From the NCBI GenBank assembly GCA_943370295.1, contig CALRQL020000012.1, positions 1-64,000 of the forward strand: a stretch of DNA of 64,000 nucleotides. The letters run 5' to 3'. Positions 60,564-64,000 of this stretch are shown piece after piece. The notes under the pieces are model-generated. The model did no database searches. It saw nothing but the letters and a program-made list of their open reading frames with translations, and had not been told where the DNA came from. The DNA is from SB11 sp943370295. GTDB taxonomy: Bacteria > Bacteroidota > Bacteroidia > UBA8524. Position numbers and translations under genes: made by a program. Positions within the stretch are counted from its first letter, which is position 1, and every line of letters begins with the position of its first letter.

Positions 60564-60642
60564 ATGTTTTTATGTTGATTTCGGTTGTTTAGAACCATTC
60601 TAAAATAATATCTTCGCGCCAACTTAAACAATACTTTATAAC

Positions 60643-61755
60643 ATGCGTATAATACCCGCAATTATTGCGTTTTCAGTAGTGGCTTTTGCAGCTTGCAAAA
60701 ATCCAAACAGTCACCAACACACCAATGATTCTTCAGCCACAGACAGTATGGCTAAGGATAGTGTTAAAACAGAGAAACATCTTAAAAACATTCGTCAGCT
60801 TACTTATGGCGGCAACAATGCTGAGGCCTACTTTAGCTTTGACGGTACCATGCTTACTTTTCAGAGTGATGCAAAAAAATGGGGTGTAGAGTGCGACCAA
60901 ATTTTCCTAATGAAGATAGATGAGGCTGCAAAAGACAGCACATATTTGCCTAAAATGCTAAGTACCGGTAAGGGCCGCACCACTTGTTCATACTTTATGG
61001 GGGGTGACGATAAAATTGTTTACGCAAGTACCCACTTAAAACACGATAAATGTCCTCCTGCTCCCGAACACAGAGCTGACGGTAAATACCTTTGGGCCAT
61101 TTACCCAGAGTTTGACATTTTTGTTGCCGACCTAAAACGTAACATTAAGCAACAGCTTACTAATACTCCCGGTTACGATGCCGAAGCTACGATATCTCCT
61201 GATGGTAAGAAAATAGTGTTTACCAGCACCCGCAGCGGCGATTTAGAGCTTTATACAATGGATGCCGACGGCAAGAACGTAAAGCAAATCACTACCCAAT
61301 TGGGATATGACGGAGGTGCTTTCTTTTCACCTGATGGAAAACGTTTGGTATTCCGTTCATCACGCCCAAAAACCGAAGAAGAAATTAAAGAATACAAAGA
61401 TTTGTTGGCTCAAGGCTTAGTAGCTCCTACCAACATGGAAATTTATACTTGTAATATAGACGGCAGCGATTTGAAACAAGTAACCAACTTGGGCAAAGCT
61501 AATTGGGCTCCATTTTTTCACCCAAGCGGTAAAAAAATCATCTTCTCCTCTAATCACCACAGCAGCAGGGGGTACGATTTTCAGTTGTACATGATTAATG
61601 ACGATGGTACCGGACTTGAGCAAATTACCAACGAAAGTATTTTTAATGCGTTCCCAATGTTCTCTCCTGATGGTAAGAGGATTGTATTTAGCAGCAACCG
61701 TAACAATGGCGGTACCCGCGATACAAATCTTTTTATTGCCGATTGGGAAGACTAA
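60643..61755 (+). CDS. TolB-like beta-propeller lipoprotein
   Basis: A 370-residue lipoprotein (AFAAC) with a TolB/PD40-type beta-propeller. Repeats are plain: AEATISPDGKKIVFTSTRSGDLELYTMDADGKNVKQIT, GGAFFSPDGKRLVFRSSRP, APFFHPSGKKIIFSSNHHSSRGYDFQLYMINDDGTGLEQIT, and FPMFSPDGKRIVFSSNRN. The propeller would mediate protein contacts in the periplasm. It is not next to tol-pal genes, so it is not TolB itself. The M28 peptidase gene follows 34 bases on; the pair may form an operon. Confidence 0.88.
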   Translation: MRIIPAIIAFSVVAFAACKNPNSHQHTNDSSATDSMAKDSVKTEKHLKNIRQLTYGGNNAEAYFSFDGTMLTFQSDAKKWGVECDQIFLMKIDEAAKDSTYLPKMLSTGKGRTTCSYFMGGDDKIVYASTHLKHDKCPPAPEHRADGKYLWAIYPEFDIFVADLKRNIKQQLTNTPGYDAEATISPDGKKIVFTSTRSGDLELYTMDADGKNVKQITTQLGYDGGAFFSPDGKRLVFRSSRPKTEEEIKEYKDLLAQGLVAPTNMEIYTCNIDGSDLKQVTNLGKANWAPFFHPSGKKIIFSSNHHSSRGYDFQLYMINDDGTGLEQITNESIFNAFPMFSPDGKRIVFSSNRNNGGTRDTNLFIADWED

Positions 61756-61789
61756 ACGGTTAAAAATTTCGTAGGTATAACAAAAAAAT

Positions 61790-63031
61790 ATGATGAGGAT
61801 AGTAAAAACAGTTGTTTTGTTTTTGATGCTTGTTGCATCTGTAGCAATACAGGCGCAAAGCATATCAAAAAAGAAGGTTAAGAAACACATAAAAACCCTT
61901 AGCAGCGATAAGTATTTGGGCAGGGGAGTTGGTGAAGAGGGTGAAAGGCTTGCCGCTGATTACATTGCAAAACAGTTTAAAAGTTTGAAGTTGAAGCCTA
62001 TGGGCGACAGCGGAACTTATTTTCACCACTTTAGCTTTAAGTTTAAGGTGAATCCTCATAGCGAGGATGGAGCGGTTGAAAAGAACGGTAAAAACGTGGT
62101 AGCATTTTTAGACAACGGTGCTACAAATACTATTATCATCGGTGCGCACTACGACCACTTAGGAATGGGACATGTAGGCAGCAGCCGTGATGCTAACCCC
62201 GAAGGTAAAATACACAACGGCGCGGATGATAATGCATCAGGAACTGCCGGGGTGATAGAATTGGCAAGGTATTTTGCTAAAAACAAAACCAAAGAGAACT
62301 GTAACTTTATGTTTATCTGTTTTTCAGCCGAAGAGCAAGGGTTAGTGGGCTCAAAAAAGTTTACCGAGTACGGTTCTTTTAACGCTGCTACCACCCAGTG
62401 CATGATAAACATGGATATGATAGGACGCCTTAACGATAGTACCAAGAAAATAATGGTGTACGGTGTGGGTACCAGCCCTATATGGGGTAATATGGTACAA
62501 ACGTTAAAACCTGCTACACTTGCCATTGGTATTGATTCATCAGGGACAGGCCCTACTGACCACACGAGCTTTTATTTAAAAGATGTGCCCGTATTGTCGT
62601 TCTTTACCGGACAACACAAGCAATACCACACCCCTGAGGATGATGCCCATTTGATAAACTACGACGGTACGGTGGAAGTGTTGCGCTACATTGCCGGTAT
62701 TTGTGATAATGTGGCTGCAATGCCAAAGCCGGCGTTTACAAAAACCAAAAACAGTGATAATGAAAACCGTGTATCGTTTAAGGTAACGTTGGGTATTATG
62801 CCCGATTATGTGTTTGAAGGTCCCGGCGTGAAGGTTGACGGTGTTACTGCCGGCAAACCCGCTGATAAAGCAGGCGTGAAGGCAGGCGATATTCTTTTGT
62901 TTTTGGGTGGGGTTGAGATAAAAGGTATGAAAGAATACATGAACGCTCTTAGCCAACACAAAAAGGGGGATAAAACTACCCTAAAAGTGCACCGTGGTGC
63001 CGCAATTTTAGAGTTTGAAGTTGAGTTTTAA
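61790..63031 (+). CDS. M28-family metallopeptidase with C-terminal PDZ domain
   Basis: A 413-residue exported aminopeptidase. Signal peptide (VVLFLMLVASVAIQA); the M28 domain has zinc ligands in GAHYDHLGMG, DDNASGTAGVIELA, FSAEEQGLVGSKKF and INMDMIGRL, plus TDHTSFYLKDVPVL. A PDZ domain (AGKPADKAGVKAGDILLFLGGVEIKGMKEYMNAL, about 335-413) could bind substrate C-termini. It would degrade peptides in the periplasm. It is downstream of the TolB-like gene and has a strong terminator. Confidence 0.92.
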   Translation: MMRIVKTVVLFLMLVASVAIQAQSISKKKVKKHIKTLSSDKYLGRGVGEEGERLAADYIAKQFKSLKLKPMGDSGTYFHHFSFKFKVNPHSEDGAVEKNGKNVVAFLDNGATNTIIIGAHYDHLGMGHVGSSRDANPEGKIHNGADDNASGTAGVIELARYFAKNKTKENCNFMFICFSAEEQGLVGSKKFTEYGSFNAATTQCMINMDMIGRLNDSTKKIMVYGVGTSPIWGNMVQTLKPATLAIGIDSSGTGPTDHTSFYLKDVPVLSFFTGQHKQYHTPEDDAHLINYDGTVEVLRYIAGICDNVAAMPKPAFTKTKNSDNENRVSFKVTLGIMPDYVFEGPGVKVDGVTAGKPADKAGVKAGDILLFLGGVEIKGMKEYMNALSQHKKGDKTTLKVHRGAAILEFEVEF

Positions 63032-63064
63032 GTAAAATACTATCAACGATAAGGTAGGTTGAAA

Positions 63065-63101
63065 AACGTCGTACGGCTTAGGCTGTGCGGCGTTCTTTTT
63101 T
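63065..63101 (+). terminator. Terminator of the M28 peptidase gene
   Basis: A 13-base stem (63065-63077 with 63082-63094, four G-T pairs) with the loop TTAG, followed by a T-rich run. About 33 bases past the stop. Confidence 0.9.
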
Positions 63102-63299
63102 ATAGGCCAAGGGTTACAACCTGCGCTGCTTTGCAATTATATGGGTGTACCGTTGTTCTTTGAAGGTGTAAAAGTGTCCCAAACTGTCCCACCTTGTATT
63201 GTTTGTTAAGTAGAGCCATACCCCATGCACTGTAAGGTGTTTAGCAACTGTCTCAAGTGTCACGGCTGTCCCACCCAAAATGCAGAATAAGGTGTTTGG

Positions 63300-63338
63300 A
63301 AAAAAAACAGGGCAGCCTTAATGTAGAGACTGCCCCGT
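63300..63338 (-). terminator. Terminator of guaA
   Basis: On the minus strand, GGGGCAG-like and CTGCCC arms (63330-63338 and 63307-63315, one mismatch) lead into eight U (the A run around 63300-63307). About 22 bases past the guaA stop. Confidence 0.85.
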
Positions 63339-63359
63339 TAGTAAATATCACTAAGGCTA

Positions 63360-64000
63360 TTATTCCCACTCAATGGTGGCAGGAGGTTTGCTGCTAATAT
63401 CGTAAACCACGCGGTTGATACCTTTTACGCGATTGATAATTTGGTTGCTTACACGTGCCAGTACTTCGTAGGGTAGGTGGCTCCAATCGGCAGTCATACC
63501 ATCAAGGCTAATAACTGCGCGAAGGCAAATAACATTTTCGTAAGTGCGTTCATCACCCATTACTCCCACAGAGTTAACGGGCAAGAAAATAGCACCTGCC
63601 TGCCATACTTTTTCATACCAGCCGCTTGCTTTCAATTCATTAATAAATATGGCATCGGCCTCTTGGGTAATGCGTACTTTATCAGGGGTAATTTCGCCCA
63701 AAATACGAATGGCCAAGCCCGGTCCGGGGAAGGGGTGGCGTTCAAGGATATTCTTATCAATGCCTAACGCATAGCCCACTTTGCGTACTTCGTCTTTAAA
63801 CAAGCTGCGAAGGGGTTCTAAAATCTTTAGGTTCATTTTCTCAGGCAAGCCACCCACGTTGTGATGGCTTTTAATAGTAGCCGAAGGACCTTTTACTGAT
63901 ACGCTTTCAATCACATCGGGATATATGGTGCCTTGTGCCAGCCAACGGGCACCGTCAATTTTCTGGGCTTCGTCATCAAACACATCCACAAATACTTTAC
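63360..64000 (-). CDS. guaA: GMP synthase (glutamine-hydrolysing), C-terminal part (partial)
   Basis: The last 212 residues of GMP synthase, open to the window edge; the N-terminal glutaminase domain is outside. Visible are LAQGTIYPDVIES, IKSHHNVGGLPEKM, ILEPLRSLFKDEVRKVGYALG, RHPFPGPGLAIRILGEI and the C-terminal dimerisation domain ending in PPATIEWE. The enzyme converts XMP to GMP with ATP and glutamine. All active-site residues expected in this part look intact. Confidence 0.97.
   Translation of the reverse strand, partial: KVFVDVFDDEAQKIDGARWLAQGTIYPDVIESVSVKGPSATIKSHHNVGGLPEKMNLKILEPLRSLFKDEVRKVGYALGIDKNILERHPFPGPGLAIRILGEITPDKVRITQEADAIFINELKASGWYEKVWQAGAIFLPVNSVGVMGDERTYENVICLRAVISLDGMTADWSHLPYEVLARVSNQIINRVKGINRVVYDISSKPPATIEWE

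Larger units (their letters stand above)
63032..63359. other. Intergenic region with two facing terminators and a degenerate repeat
   Basis: This 328-base gap holds no gene that I can support. It contains the terminator of the M28 gene (63065-63101), the guaA terminator (63300-63338) and a degenerate direct repeat, GTGTCCCAAACTGTCCCACC at 63174 and GTGTCACGGCTGTCCCACC at 63257, each followed at different distances by TAAGGTGTTT. Confidence 0.6.

Noticed and set aside
60643..61755. TolB of the Tol-Pal system
   Set aside because: No tolA, tolQ, tolR or pal nearby and the protein is a lipoprotein; only the propeller repeats are shared.

Overview
The window looks like a chromosomal segment from a member of the Bacteroidota. 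Evidence: gldL and gldM of the type IX secretion system (T9SS), proteins with T9SS C-terminal sorting domains, TonB-dependent outer-membrane receptors with carboxypeptidase-like N-terminal domains, a hybrid sensor kinase with a periplasmic propeller, small families typical of the phylum (DUF4295, DUF5522, DUF6132, DUF4296), and several TAnnTTTG promoter -7 elements. By eye the DNA is moderately A+T rich. I do not assign a class or genus.

Layout. 1-10.7 kb: end of an Mla-type ABC permease and its ATPase, a glycosyltransferase, a class IV aminotransferase, lipoproteins, a PaaI-like thioesterase, an LpoB/COG3014 lipoprotein pair, an unlisted 57-residue Cys-rich gene (DUF5522) and a TonB-dependent receptor. 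10.8-17.5 kb: a NamZ-type muramidase, then rpmB-rpmG-DUF4295-ftsY, a small beta-barrel gene, rimO and bshC. 17.5-23.6 kb: gldL, gldM, a beta-helix protein ending in a PorG-like barrel, and an OmpA/TSP3 protein. 23.6-30.6 kb: YbgC-like thioesterase, YihY/BrkB membrane protein, tRNA-Ser(TGA), then a looser accessory stretch (HxlR regulator, SDR, Ohr, VOC protein, DUF4180, small unknown lipoproteins, AlkB-like protein). 30.6-34.3 kb: a minus-strand sulfur-transfer cluster with five rhodanese domains, two thioredoxin domains, two small membrane proteins and an ETHE1-like metallo-beta-lactamase domain. 34.4-45.9 kb: DinB-like protein, ClC channel, DUF4403, a 1420-residue hybrid kinase, YggS, DUF4296, a tandem repeat block, DUF1015 and an L,D-transpeptidase. 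46-52 kb: complete nqrABCDEF. 52-63 kb: M1 peptidase, PKD/T9SS protein, AmpG-like MFS transporter, a HmuY/TonB receptor/HmuY trio, a TolB-like propeller lipoprotein and an M28 peptidase. The right edge holds the C-terminal part of guaA.

How the genes may work together. GldL/GldM would power export of the two CTD-tagged proteins encoded further right. NamZ, LpoB, the L,D-transpeptidase, the OmpA protein and the AmpG-like transporter all concern the cell wall. Nqr would supply a sodium motive force. The rhodanese cluster probably moves and oxidises sulfane sulfur, and bshC points to bacillithiol as a low-molecular-weight thiol.

Most promising for novelty: the gldL-gldM-(beta-helix + PorG-like barrel) arrangement without gldK or gldN beside it; the compact rhodanese/thioredoxin cluster; the HmuY-receptor-HmuY trio in which one HmuY carries a T9SS tail; and the 148-bp tandem repeat with palindromic heads at 43439-43766. 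No CRISPR array, insertion sequence, prophage or integrase was seen.
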